DNA from: Paludibacteraceae bacterium
GTDB lineage: Bacteria > Bacteroidota > Bacteroidia > Bacteroidales > Paludibacteraceae
Direction: 5' to 3'
Length of the DNA stretch: 59,447 nucleotides
Assembly: GCA_017417025.1 (NCBI GenBank)
Contig: JAFPZY010000036.1
Coordinates: forward strand, 1-59,447
Below, piece after piece: positions 8,601 to 16,716 of the stretch (positions within the stretch are counted from its first letter, which is position 1; the number at the start of each line of letters is the position of its first letter). Position numbers and translations under genes: made by a program. Below the pieces are notes generated by a model that was not told the DNA's origin, made no database searches, and worked only from the letters and a program-made list of their open reading frames with translations.

Positions 8601-9778
8601 AGACATTGTGGAACCCATATACAGGCAGCAGCACCTATCCGGAACTGGAAGCGGCAACGGGCTATACCTGCTATGCCGTGCCCCCGCAGATTACGATGGA
8701 AGGCTCTGCAGCGGCAGAACGGCGCACATGGTGCTATGTCTCTTTCCCGATGAAGCCCAATCTGTATTACGGCGAGAAAGCCTCTTACGGCTCGCGCACC
8801 GTCAGCGTAACGCCCCACGGCATGGCTGACGGAGCCGTACTGCCAGGTGTACGCCCGAATGATGCAGCATGGAACTTTGCGGGGAACCCGTACCTCGCCG
8901 ACTTCGGCGGTCTGGACGGACTGACAGAAAGCGGTCCGATAGGCCTGCTGCAGTTGCAGGACGAGGAATATGTGTGGGTGGGGACCCAGCGCTATGTGGT
9001 GCTGCCTGCCGATGACGGCCGCTCGTTCACGCCGGCGTTGGCTTCTTCCGCCGTACTCGGCGCTTTCCGCCCGTTCTTCGTGCAGACAGGGAAAGGCGAC
9101 GCTCTGGTCTTCCCTGTGACAGGCAGAGCGCAGGGCATGCCGTCACGCGCAGCCGCACTGAGCACCGAGTTGCCATTCGGCATATCACTGCGCGGACAAG
9201 GAGCAGAAGACCGCATAGCCTTCCTGCTGGGCGACAATTTCAGCGAAGCCTACGACTTCAATGCAGACCTTGCCAAATGGGAGAACAAGGGACTCAATAT
9301 ATGGGCACCCGCAGACGGCGCGGCACTATGCGCGGCTGCACTGCCCTATGAGGCACTAAAGCAACAAGTGCCTGTATCCGTATCCACCGCAGAAGCGGGG
9401 GAGTACACATTCTCTATAGACGAGAGCCTGACCCCCGACCGCAGCCAGCTGACACGACTCTACCTGTATGACAAACAGACAGGCCAATATGCCGACCTCA
9501 TGCTCGGCGGGTACTCATGCACACTGCCTGAAGGAAGCGAGGAAGGGCGGTTCTTCCTGACCTCAGAGCCGCAAGGCATAGCAGCCGGCGAGCACAGCCA
9601 GTATGCAGCCGGCGCATGGAGCACGGCCGAGTACATAGAAGTGTTCACCACTACAGGGACATGCCTGTATTCCGGTCCGCCAGCAGGGCTGCGTTCAGAC
9701 CTCCTGCCAGAAGGCACGGTGCTGATACGCCTGCAGAACGGCGAAGGTGCAGCAGTCAAGAAAGTTATTATCCGTTAA
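5690..9778 (+). CDS. Exported giant MFxGC-repeat protein 3 with T9SS-type C-terminus
   Basis: ATG at 5690 places a signal peptide (RRILFVWISLLWGAG) at the N-terminus; the frame is open from 5582, but that extension is charged and overlaps the small ORF at 5472. The 1362-residue protein has the shared N-terminal domain (FTVTAVTAG, VSGNIMTLIDG), about 18 leucine-rich-like repeats (residues ~130-620) with MFxGC or MYSGC cores, and one InlB repeat (~663-735). A long beta-rich region follows, and the ending (EVFTTTGTCLYSG, then IRLQNGEGAAVKKVIIR) fits a T9SS type A sorting domain. The repeats carry about 35 cysteines, suggesting stacked disulfides after export. The next gene starts 15 nt downstream. 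Confidence 0.85.
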   Translation: MVRRILFVWISLLWGAGCMFAADWFTVTAVTAGAKVTIVNQGSGGEKPSLQCSTDGGATWTTFTAGSSSVTLPAVGSKAMFKGVNPNGFNREYNSGYRFSSTADIAVSGNIMTLIDGDSPGTTITAEACFALLFMNCDKLVSAQGLQMPATTVSPFCYYRMFYRCSRLADAPEVIGAKKLTNDACHDMFYQCKLLTEAPRMAADTVYDSGCENMFIGCTALTTVPDLPFKAIGTKGCSAMFSSCTALTTAPNMPSLISAGEMGCAYMFTGCTQMVSSPVLAAKTIGEAGYKEMFSKCTALTSAPHMAAETVGKYGCYRMYSGCNKLSSSPDLTAQYVSTNAYQEMFASCAALTAAPRIEAIVIGISTCNKMFSSCTALVSAPAELPATAVSDSGCYAMFEKCTRLTAAPSMPNVRVVGLHGCRTMYSGCTSLTAGPAVLAAERIMDYGYAEMFTGCSKLTSVAGKLPAAIAGSYGYQRMFFNCAALTTAPSIAASTVGTYCMQAMFSGCKALTAPPARLPAKTLANYCYASMFSGCTALTTAPELPATTLANYCYNYMFSGCSKLTEAPVLPALSLKYNNNGTTANHTGCYARMFQNCSSLTTIEVHFSEWGDGSGSNTDTQNKYPTNLWLDGVPAKGTFRAPCELADMRGTHNIPTGWTFSCMVRFTFDVRTAGASWDGTDTVRRILTAPLAEMPVAQKEGCLFTGWNTAPDGSGTALDLDNQPTTAQVYYPVFREADIQVTDWLDGACIVRTTMSGITTVRTLAEGGKKPVSGNLNDLLIDKPGVYAIRFDSGEADEATGQPLRITFYDSNGKATGTFSVGLPVFVRQTTNASSIQNIENNDAVVLPGATLTFDSDIAIGDLYVSGGAKAVVAENTTLQAESVVLRAGRLGTDGAYTFCYPQMVALGAVSTPSSIIEYRYLISRQQYYALTLPYTVSLRDVTLLDGSPAEIVVQRYNGAARTSGQTGWETLWNPYTGSSTYPELEAATGYTCYAVPPQITMEGSAAAERRTWCYVSFPMKPNLYYGEKASYGSRTVSVTPHGMADGAVLPGVRPNDAAWNFAGNPYLADFGGLDGLTESGPIGLLQLQDEEYVWVGTQRYVVLPADDGRSFTPALASSAVLGAFRPFFVQTGKGDALVFPVTGRAQGMPSRAAALSTELPFGISLRGQGAEDRIAFLLGDNFSEAYDFNADLAKWENKGLNIWAPADGAALCAAALPYEALKQQVPVSVSTAEAGEYTFSIDESLTPDRSQLTRLYLYDKQTGQYADLMLGGYSCTLPEGSEEGRFFLTSEPQGIAAGEHSQYAAGAWSTAEYIEVFTTTGTCLYSGPPAGLRSDLLPEGTVLIRLQNGEGAAVKKVIIR

Positions 9779-9793
9779 TCCTCACGCAACCAG

Positions 9794-12700
9794 ATGGTCA
9801 TGAAACATACAACACTTACTCTGTTGGCAATAGTGCTCGCCCTGCCTGTTTGGGCAGACCACCAATGTATAGACTATACCGACCTGTCTTCCGCCGTGTG
9901 CCAGACCGCAGTGTTCAACGACAAAGGGCAGCTCGGCACGTGGGGGACACGCATAGTGGACAACGGGCCTGCCGCCTCTTCAAGCCGCCATACCGTCCAC
10001 ACAGACCCCTACGAGCTGGATGCCCGCACCAGCTACCAGCTGCACACAACGCTCCCCGACGGGAGTCCGTCGGTCAGGCTCGGCAACTGGGAGAGCGGAA
10101 AACAGGCAGAGCGTATCACCTATACTTACACTGTCCCGGAAGACAACCCCGTACTGCTGCTCTACTATGCAGTGGTTCTTGAGGAACCCGGGCACGAGGC
10201 ACAAGAACAGCCGCGCTTCACTCTCGAACTGCTCAAAAACGGCGTTGCGGCCGAAAGCCAGTGCTTCTCTTTCGACTTCAAAGCCGGTTTCGACATGGAC
10301 TCCGCCTTGTGGCATCTCGAGATGCCAGGCATCTGCTGGAAGGACTGGACGATGATGGGTATCACTCTTTCGGAATTTGCAGGACAGACGGTGCAGATAC
10401 GACTTACCACCTACGACTGCACCAAAGGCGAGCACTACGGCTATGCCTATTTCGGGCTGGCATGCCGCAGCAACAAGATGCAGACCTCTTCGTGCGGCGA
10501 CTATACTGCAGAAGATGCCGCCGTGTTCCGTGCACCGGCAGGTTTCAAATACAGGTGGTACCGCAAGTCGGAGCCAACGGTGACACTATCCGAGGAGCAG
10601 ACGTTCACGCACACAGGTCCGTCGGTGACCTACCTGTGCGACATCATCAACAAGGAGAACGAGGAATGCTACTTCACCCTTGAAGCCACTCCCGAGTCGC
10701 GCTACCCTGTGGCCGAGTTCAGCCTTGAGCAGAACAGCACCGGCTGCGCGGATACGATAGTAGTGCACAACCTGAGCGGCGTAGCAGGAGAAGACCGCGT
10801 CAAGTTTGACCCTATACAGCCCTGCGACAACTATCTGTGGGACTTCGGCGACGGGCGCACATCGGTTGAGGCAGAGCCCAAGATAGTGTATGAACAGCCA
10901 GGCGAATATACGATAACACTGACGGCAGGGCTCAACGGCTGGCAATGCGCGTCCTCGGCTTTCACGCGCACAGTTACAGTCAGTGCGCGCAAGGACGCTG
11001 TCCACCAGAGCGGAGTTATATGCGAAGGCGAGACTTTTATGTGGCACGGCAAGGCCTATACGCAGGAAGGCTCATACGCCGACCCTCTCGCCACCAATGC
11101 GCTTTGCGGCGAGATACTGGACCTGACGGTGCACCCGATGGGGAAGAAAGTGGTATATGACACCATCTGCCACGGCGACAGCTATACGTGGAGGGGAGCC
11201 GTGCTCTCGGAGTCGGGCGTTTATACAGACACCGCCTACAACCGCACGGCCGACGGCTGCGACTCGGTCTATTACCTTAACCTCGCTTACTACACACGCT
11301 ACGACCGCGTGCCGCAGTCGCTGAAAGACAAACTCGGACCCGCGTCCGTAAGCGGACGAAGAGATGTGACTTACTATTCGTCGAATGCAGACCCGTGGGA
11401 CGACCCCTATATGCTGGTTCATATAGAGCATGAGACCGTTGATGCCTCTTCCTTCACATGGCACGGACACACTTACACGGAATCGGGAGTGTATATGGAC
11501 ACCATCCCTACGGCACTGCACGGCTGCGACAGTATAGTGTTCCTGGACCTGGTGCTCAACGAAGTGGAGCATCAGAAGACCATAGTGCCCGAAGAAGACT
11601 CGTTCTGCGAGGGGACATCCTACAACTGGGAAGGACGCGACCCGCGCTTCAGCGCCATAAAAGAGGCAGGGATATACAACGACACTGTCATCAATACTTC
11701 GCTTGACACGACGGTGTATATACTCACTCTGTCGCTCAAACAAAGTTCAAGTAAAGAGGTAAACCTTACAGTCTGCAACAAGCAGATACCTTATGTCTGG
11801 AACGGCATAACATGCACAAAAGCAGACGACTACACCTACACGACAGTGAACGCGGCAGGCTGCGACTCGGTGGTGACAATGCACCTTGAGGTGAACACAT
11901 ATTCGGCTTCAGAAGAGAGCGAGACGGTGTGCGAAGCGGAACTGCCGTACGAGTGGAACGGCATAAAGTGCACAAAGGCAGACGACTACACCTACACGAC
12001 AGTCAATTCGGCAGGCTGCGACTCTATAGTGACATTGCATCTTGCCGTAGCCAAAGCCACGACAGGCGAAGAGTCCGTAAAGATATGCGACAAGCTGCTC
12101 CCCTACGCGTGGAACGGCATAATCTGCACAAAAGCAGACGACTACACCTACACGACAGTGAATGCGGCAGGCTGCGACTCGGTGGTGACAATGCATCTGA
12201 CCGTGCTTCACCCTTCAACGGGAGAAGAGAGCATCAGCATCTGCGACAGCGAACTGCCCTACAAGTGGAACGGCATAACATGCACAAAGGCAGACGACTA
12301 CACCTATACGACCGTGAATGCGGCTGGCTGCGACTCGGTGGTGACACTGCACCTTAATGTGCTTCCTTCGTCCTCGACAAAAGAGGTGTTCAGCCTGTGT
12401 GACAGCGAACTGCCGTATGTGTGGAACGGCATAACATGCACAAAAGGCGGCGACTACACCTACACGACCGTGAATGCGGCAGGCTGCGACTCGGTGGTGA
12501 CACTGCAACTGGCCGTGCGGTATAAGTCAGCAGGAGAGCAGTCGGTGAAGATATGCGAGCAGGAACTGCCGTATATGTGGAACGGCATAACGTGCACACA
12601 GGGCGGCGACTACACCTACACAACAGTGAACGCGGCTGGCTGCGACTCGGTGGCGACGCTGCACCTGACGACAGAGTCGTGCGTGCCTCCTTGCGCGGCA

Positions 12701-13528
12701 CTGCAAGCGAAAGTGACGCTTGACACACTCTGCGCGGACGACCGTTACCTGCCTCTTGAGATAGAAGTGTCGTCAGGACGGATACGCAGTTACGAAGTGC
12801 GGTTCGACGAGGCAGCCCGCAAGCAGGGCTTCAACGACATGCCGGCACAGGCATATCAGGGGCGCACTCCAGACATAGCAGTGCCGCGCAATGCAGACAC
12901 AACGCGCTATGTCCGCCCCGACAACTACAACCTGACACTGACCCTGACGGACACCTGCGGAGGCGTACAGGACTTCAAGTTGTCGTTCACGGTGCTCTAT
13001 CCGGCGTGGATTATTCTGCAGCGGTGGAACGACGTGCTTGCACTGCTCAACGAGCGCTACAACGGAGGTTACACCTTCTCGTCAATCCGGTGGTTCCACG
13101 AAGGCAGCGAACTGGAAGCGCGAGGGGAGCACAATTCGTATATCTACATCCTCCCGACACTCGGTTTCGAGGAGGCTTATTGGGCGGAACTCACCCGCAC
13201 GGACGACGGCAAGACGTTCCGGACATGCTACAAGTACCCGCACCACACCAACAAGGACCGCACAGGCTTTGTGCCAGAAAAGATACGGTTGGTGCCGGCA
13301 GAAGGACGGAGATACTGCTGGCAGGTGAGCACCGAACTGAGCGGCACCTATATGCTGTATGACGTATGCGGGCGCATGCTCCGCCCCGGGCGTTTCGGCA
13401 GCAGCGGCGAAAGAGGCGGTGCGGAGGACATACTGGATTTGAGCGACTTGGGGCATGCAGGCTGTTTCCTTGTCGTTTTCCATGCGGATGACGGCACTGT
13501 AGAGACCAAGAAACTGACCTTGCAATAA
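9794..13528 (+). CDS. Exported PKD-domain protein with six identical-length GCDSVVT repeats
   Basis: Starts are possible at 9794 and 9800; both keep the signal peptide MKHTTLTLLAIVLALPVWA. The ~1244-residue protein has an N-terminal carbohydrate-binding-like beta region (to ~290), a PKD domain (~305-395, NYLWDFGDGRTS and YEQPGEYTITLTAG), four degenerate repeats and six close repeats of exactly 52 residues (core WNGITCTKADDYTYTTV then GCDSVVT). A C-terminal region ends YMLYDVCGRML and later FLVVFHADDGTVETKKLTL, which fits a T9SS sorting domain. Such GCDSVV.L.L repeats are frequent in exported Bacteroidetes proteins. It is the last gene of the surface cluster and is followed by a terminator. 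An adhesin or matrix role is an inference. Confidence 0.8.
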   Translation: MVMKHTTLTLLAIVLALPVWADHQCIDYTDLSSAVCQTAVFNDKGQLGTWGTRIVDNGPAASSSRHTVHTDPYELDARTSYQLHTTLPDGSPSVRLGNWESGKQAERITYTYTVPEDNPVLLLYYAVVLEEPGHEAQEQPRFTLELLKNGVAAESQCFSFDFKAGFDMDSALWHLEMPGICWKDWTMMGITLSEFAGQTVQIRLTTYDCTKGEHYGYAYFGLACRSNKMQTSSCGDYTAEDAAVFRAPAGFKYRWYRKSEPTVTLSEEQTFTHTGPSVTYLCDIINKENEECYFTLEATPESRYPVAEFSLEQNSTGCADTIVVHNLSGVAGEDRVKFDPIQPCDNYLWDFGDGRTSVEAEPKIVYEQPGEYTITLTAGLNGWQCASSAFTRTVTVSARKDAVHQSGVICEGETFMWHGKAYTQEGSYADPLATNALCGEILDLTVHPMGKKVVYDTICHGDSYTWRGAVLSESGVYTDTAYNRTADGCDSVYYLNLAYYTRYDRVPQSLKDKLGPASVSGRRDVTYYSSNADPWDDPYMLVHIEHETVDASSFTWHGHTYTESGVYMDTIPTALHGCDSIVFLDLVLNEVEHQKTIVPEEDSFCEGTSYNWEGRDPRFSAIKEAGIYNDTVINTSLDTTVYILTLSLKQSSSKEVNLTVCNKQIPYVWNGITCTKADDYTYTTVNAAGCDSVVTMHLEVNTYSASEESETVCEAELPYEWNGIKCTKADDYTYTTVNSAGCDSIVTLHLAVAKATTGEESVKICDKLLPYAWNGIICTKADDYTYTTVNAAGCDSVVTMHLTVLHPSTGEESISICDSELPYKWNGITCTKADDYTYTTVNAAGCDSVVTLHLNVLPSSSTKEVFSLCDSELPYVWNGITCTKGGDYTYTTVNAAGCDSVVTLQLAVRYKSAGEQSVKICEQELPYMWNGITCTQGGDYTYTTVNAAGCDSVATLHLTTESCVPPCAALQAKVTLDTLCADDRYLPLEIEVSSGRIRSYEVRFDEAARKQGFNDMPAQAYQGRTPDIAVPRNADTTRYVRPDNYNLTLTLTDTCGGVQDFKLSFTVLYPAWIILQRWNDVLALLNERYNGGYTFSSIRWFHEGSELEARGEHNSYIYILPTLGFEEAYWAELTRTDDGKTFRTCYKYPHHTNKDRTGFVPEKIRLVPAEGRRYCWQVSTELSGTYMLYDVCGRMLRPGRFGSSGERGGAEDILDLSDLGHAGCFLVVFHADDGTVETKKLTLQ
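11758..12693 (+). repeat. Six tandem 156-bp coding repeats
   Basis: The codon TGG of WNG occurs at 11798, 11954, 12110, 12266, 12422 and 12578, exactly 156 bp apart, so each repeat encodes 52 residues with no length variation. Within each unit roughly 80 bases (TGGAACGGCATAA to GTGGTGACA) are nearly identical and the linker diverges. Confidence 0.95.
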
Positions 13529-13564
13529 GACAGGAGACGTTCCCCGAAAGGGGATACAGGGCAT

Positions 13565-13598
13565 AACGGCGGCTGAACAAGGCCGCCGTTGTTGTTAT
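13565..13598 (+). terminator. Hairpin terminator of the surface cluster
   Basis: AACGGCGGC at 13565-13573 pairs perfectly with GCCGCCGTT at 13582-13590 and is followed by the T-rich GTTGTTATCTATTT. It lies 36 nt after the last surface gene. Confidence 0.75.
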
Positions 13599-13621
13599 CT
13601 ATTTAGCTAACCCCGGGATTA

Positions 13622-13722
13622 CCTCTGGTGACCTATTGGCGACCTTTGAGTGACATATGCGTGACCTATGGGCGACCTTTGGGTGACCTTTGGGTGACCT
13701 TTGGGCGACCTTTGGGAAAGAC
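13622..13722. repeat. 12-bp tandem repeat array
   Basis: About eight copies of a 12-bp unit close to GTGACCTTTGGG (variants GCGACCTTTGGG, GTGACCTATGGG) run from about 13628 to 13719, downstream of the terminator. No reading frame or hairpin explains it. It forms the start of a 790-bp non-coding stretch before the peptidase gene. Confidence 0.85.
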
Positions 13723-13730
13723 TGCTGTTT

Positions 13731-13900
13731 TTAGTCGAAAGTCAAAAGTCGAAAGTCGAAAGACTGATTAGTCGAAAGTCAAAAGTCGAAGGTCGAAAGA
13801 CACAGCGGACATAACAACCGCAGGCAGGATGCCTGCGTACCCGGTGGGGCGCTGATGCAATCTTACTGCAGTTACAGCAAGCGACAATGTTGCAGCGGAG
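13731..13900. repeat. GTCGAAAG array and direct repeat, copy 2
   Basis: 13733-13800 holds clustered AGTCGAAAG/AGTCAAAAG motifs. From 13783 the sequence repeats 1-110 nearly exactly, including GCAGGCAGGATGCCTGC, with an 11-base insertion after the TTACTGCAG. The same AGTCGAAAG word appears inverted near 53025-53060 and at 53364. Confidence 0.85.
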
Positions 13901-14058
13901 AAGAGAGGGGGGAAAGAAAGTTCAGAGAGGGCGAGAAAGATGTTTCGAGAGGACGATAAAGCTGTTTCGAGAGGACGAGAAAGCTGTTTCTGGATGACAA
14001 AAAGCATATCCGATACGACAAAAAAGTTTGACAGTAATACAAAAAAAAACGGGAAAGA

Positions 14059-14090
14059 TTTGCACGGGTGAAAAAAAAGCAGTACCTTTG
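14059..14090 (+). promoter_or_regulatory. Bacteroidetes-type promoter of the M13 peptidase
   Basis: TTTG at 14059-14062 and TACCTTTG at 14083-14090 with a 20-nt spacer. The start of transcription would fall near 14096, directly at the beginning of the 58-bp repeats. Confidence 0.75.
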
Positions 14091-14094
14091 CAGC

Positions 14095-14318
14095 CCGAAA
14101 CGAAAAGAGGGATGGAATATTTCCTTATTAAGAGGAACAAGATATTCTCTGACAGAAACGAAAAGAGGGATGGAATATTTCCTTACTAAGAGGAACAAGA
14201 TATTCTCTGACAGAAACGAAAAGAGGGATGGAATATTTCCTGGTTAAAAGGGACAGGATATTCCTAAATGAAACGAAAAGAGGGGAATGATGTTTCCTGA
14301 ATGAAACGAAAAGAAACG
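14095..14318 (+). repeat. 58-bp tandem repeats forming the peptidase leader
   Basis: CGAAAAGAGG occurs at 14101, 14159, 14217 and 14274 and, as CGAAAAGAAA, at 14307. There are three units of 58 bp, a shortened unit and a partial one. The first three units each contain AAAAGAGGGATGG, a purine-rich stretch directly before an ATG that opens a short frame (14112-14189, 14170-14247, 14228-14290), each beginning MEYFL. The upstream ATG at 14301 of the peptidase frame is itself inside the last partial unit. Confidence 0.85.
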
Positions 14319-16493
14319 ATGAACAAGACACTTCTCGCCGCGACAACGGCAATAATGGTTATGACGACCGCATGCACACAGAAAGAGCCTCTGCAGACAG
14401 GTATTCATATCGAGAACCTCGACATGAACGTATGCCCGCAACAGGACTTCTACCAGTTCGCCACCGGCGGCTGGCAGCAGCAGAACCCGCTCACCGGCGA
14501 ATACGCCCGCTTCGGGAGCTTCGACAAACTGGGTCTGCAGAACCTTGAGCAGGTGAACGGTCTGATACAGGACATTGCCGCCACAGAGCACAAACACGGC
14601 AGCGTCGAGCAGAAAATAGGCGACATCTACAATCTGGCTATGGACACCGCGCGCCGCAACAACGAAGGGTATGAGGCGATACGCCGCAGCATAGAGGAGA
14701 TAGACGGCGTGACGGACCGCAGCCAATTGTCAGGCCTGTTAGGAAAGTCGATGGAATACAGCCTGTGGGCGATGTATGTGGATGCCGATGCGCTGAACTC
14801 GTCAATGAACATCCTGAACGAGTATCAGGCAGGTTTCGCGCTCGGGCAGAAAGAGTATTATTTAGACGAGGACGAGCACACGCGCAGCATACGCGAGGCA
14901 TACCTGAAGCACATAGCACGCATGTTCTCGCTGTACGGCATAGGCGAAGCCGACCAGGCCGCACAGACAGTGCTGAGATTAGAGACACGTCTGGCGAAGG
15001 CCGCCAAATCGAATGTAGAGTTGCGCGACCCGATAGACAACTACAACAAGATGTCGATAGAGGAGCTGAAGCAACTGGTTCCGCAAATCAACTGGGACGA
15101 GTACTTCGCCGCGATGGACATAAAGACCGACAGTCTGTCAGTCGGGCAGAAAGAGCACCTTGCCGAGGCAGGCAGGATGCTGGGCGAAGAGCCATTGGAG
15201 GACCTGAAGACGCTGCTGAAGTGGCAGGTGCTTGACGGCGCGGCTTCTTACCTGACCGACGAGATGTACGCCGCCAACTTCGACTTCTACGGGCGCGTGC
15301 TGTCCGGCAAAGAGGAGCAGTCGCCGCTGTGGAAACGTGCCGTGGGGATGGTGAACGGGACTCTGGGCGAAGCCGTGGGACAGATGTATGTGAAGAAATA
15401 CTTCCCGGAGGAGAACAAGAAACGCATGCTGTCATTGGTGAAGAACCTGCAGAAGGCCCTGTCGGAGCGCATAGCCGCTTTGGAGTGGATGAGCGACGAG
15501 ACCAAAGCCAAAGCCCAGGAGAAACTGGCAAGCATGACCATCAAAATAGGCTATCCAGACACCTGGCGCGACTACTCGAAACTGGATATCGACCCCGCCC
15601 TGAGTTACTACGAGAACATACAGCGCGCTGCGAAGTTTGAGCAGGAGTACTCGCTGAGCTATCTGAACAAGCCCGTGGACAAGACGAAATGGTACATGAC
15701 CCCGCAGACGGTGAATGCGTACTACAATCCGTCGTCCAACGAAATCTGTTTCCCCGCCGGCATACTGCAATACCCGTTCTTCGACATGAGCGCGGACGAT
15801 GCTTTCAACTACGGCGCAATAGGCGTGGTGATAGGGCATGAGATGACTCACGGCTTCGACGACCAGGGGTGCCTGTTCGACAAGGACGGCAACCTGCAGA
15901 ACTGGTGGACCGCAGAGGACAAAGCGCGCTTCGACGAGCGCACGGCAGTGATGCGCGACTACTTCGACAACATAGAAGTGGCTCCGGGCGTGCATGCCAA
16001 CGGCGCATTCACACTGGGAGAGAACATTGCCGACCACGGAGGCCTGCAGATATCGTATCAGGCTTTTGCCTCGCAGATGAAGAAGAACGGCCTCGACCCG
16101 ATGCAGGCCTGCTGCGAGAAGAAAGAAGGTTGCTGCAAAGAGGAGCAGAAATGCTGCAAAGAAGATAAATCATGCTGCAAAGAGGGAGAGAAAAAATCCT
16201 GCTGCAGCGAAGGACAGGCCTGCTGCAAGGAGGGAGACAAGAAAGCCTGCTGCAAGGACGGCGGCGCGATGTTCTCGCCGGCACAACGCTTCTTCCTCGC
16301 CTACGCCAATGTATGGGCGGCCAACATCAGGGACGAAGAGATACTGCAACGCACCAAATCGGACCCCCACTCTCTTGGCCGCTGGCGCGTGAACGGCGCA
16401 CTGCCCCACATCGGAGCATGGTACGAGGCGTGGAACATAACAGAAGAGAGCCCGCTGTATCTTGCTCCTGAAAAGCGCGTGAGCATCTGGTAA
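14319..16493 (+). CDS. M13 (neprilysin/PepO-like) metallopeptidase lipoprotein with Cys-Cys insertion
   Basis: I choose ATG at 14319 rather than 14301, because the latter lies in the leader repeat and 14319 gives a compact lipoprotein signal ending MVMTTAC. The 724-residue product matches M13 endopeptidases along its length: GHEMTHGFDDQG (HExxH at about 507-511), the third zinc ligand in GENIADHGG (~568), and the terminal FFLAYANVWAA and RVNGALPH motifs. The family cleaves peptides outside the cytoplasm; here it is probably anchored in an envelope membrane. Between the GENIAD helix and the FFLAY block, residues ~598-649 form an insert of seven CC pairs separated by Lys/Glu-rich spacers; an insert of this kind is not part of the usual M13 fold. 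Transcribed alone from 14059-14090. Confidence 0.92.
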   Translation: MNKTLLAATTAIMVMTTACTQKEPLQTGIHIENLDMNVCPQQDFYQFATGGWQQQNPLTGEYARFGSFDKLGLQNLEQVNGLIQDIAATEHKHGSVEQKIGDIYNLAMDTARRNNEGYEAIRRSIEEIDGVTDRSQLSGLLGKSMEYSLWAMYVDADALNSSMNILNEYQAGFALGQKEYYLDEDEHTRSIREAYLKHIARMFSLYGIGEADQAAQTVLRLETRLAKAAKSNVELRDPIDNYNKMSIEELKQLVPQINWDEYFAAMDIKTDSLSVGQKEHLAEAGRMLGEEPLEDLKTLLKWQVLDGAASYLTDEMYAANFDFYGRVLSGKEEQSPLWKRAVGMVNGTLGEAVGQMYVKKYFPEENKKRMLSLVKNLQKALSERIAALEWMSDETKAKAQEKLASMTIKIGYPDTWRDYSKLDIDPALSYYENIQRAAKFEQEYSLSYLNKPVDKTKWYMTPQTVNAYYNPSSNEICFPAGILQYPFFDMSADDAFNYGAIGVVIGHEMTHGFDDQGCLFDKDGNLQNWWTAEDKARFDERTAVMRDYFDNIEVAPGVHANGAFTLGENIADHGGLQISYQAFASQMKKNGLDPMQACCEKKEGCCKEEQKCCKEDKSCCKEGEKKSCCSEGQACCKEGDKKACCKDGGAMFSPAQRFFLAYANVWAANIRDEEILQRTKSDPHSLGRWRVNGALPHIGAWYEAWNITEESPLYLAPEKRVSIW

Positions 16494-16521
16494 CGTGCGC
16501 CCCGCACGCTAAAAAGGGGAT

Positions 16522-16596
16522 GGTCTCTTAGCTCAGTTGGTTAGTAGCACCTGACTCATAATCAGGGGGTCGTAGGTTCAAGCCCTACAGAGACCA
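16522..16596 (+). tRNA. tRNA with CAT anticodon (Met elongator or Ile2)
   Basis: Acceptor GGTCTCT/AGAGACC, anticodon stem CCTGA/TCAGG with loop CTCATAA (anticodon 16557-16559), T-arm GTAGG/CCTAC and discriminator A at 16596; CCA is not encoded. The D-arm reads GCTC...GTAGC instead of the expected GCTC...GAGC, an extra T at 16545. Anticodon CAT alone cannot separate Met from lysidine-modified Ile2; the body resembles elongator Met. Confidence 0.9.
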
Positions 16597-16673
16597 CAAA
16601 AAAAAATAGTTGGTAATGGGTAATTGGCGACAGATATTGATTGGCGCTTGACAATTGGTATCAGAGTCGCAGA

Positions 16674-16713
16674 AAAAACGGAAGGACAACCAAGAAATTG
16701 TACTTCCGTTTTT
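16674..16713. terminator. Bidirectional hairpin between the two tRNA genes
   Basis: AAAACGGAAG at 16675-16684 pairs perfectly with CTTCCGTTTT at 16703-16712, with T-runs on both strands. It can end the minus-strand tRNA-Leu transcript (3 nt from its 3' end) and the plus-strand tRNA transcript. Confidence 0.7.
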
Positions 16714-16716
16714 CAG

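Noticed and set aside
13622-13722. CRISPR array
   Set aside because: Units are 12 bp with no spacers. All other arrays here are likewise uninterrupted tandem repeats and no cas gene is present.
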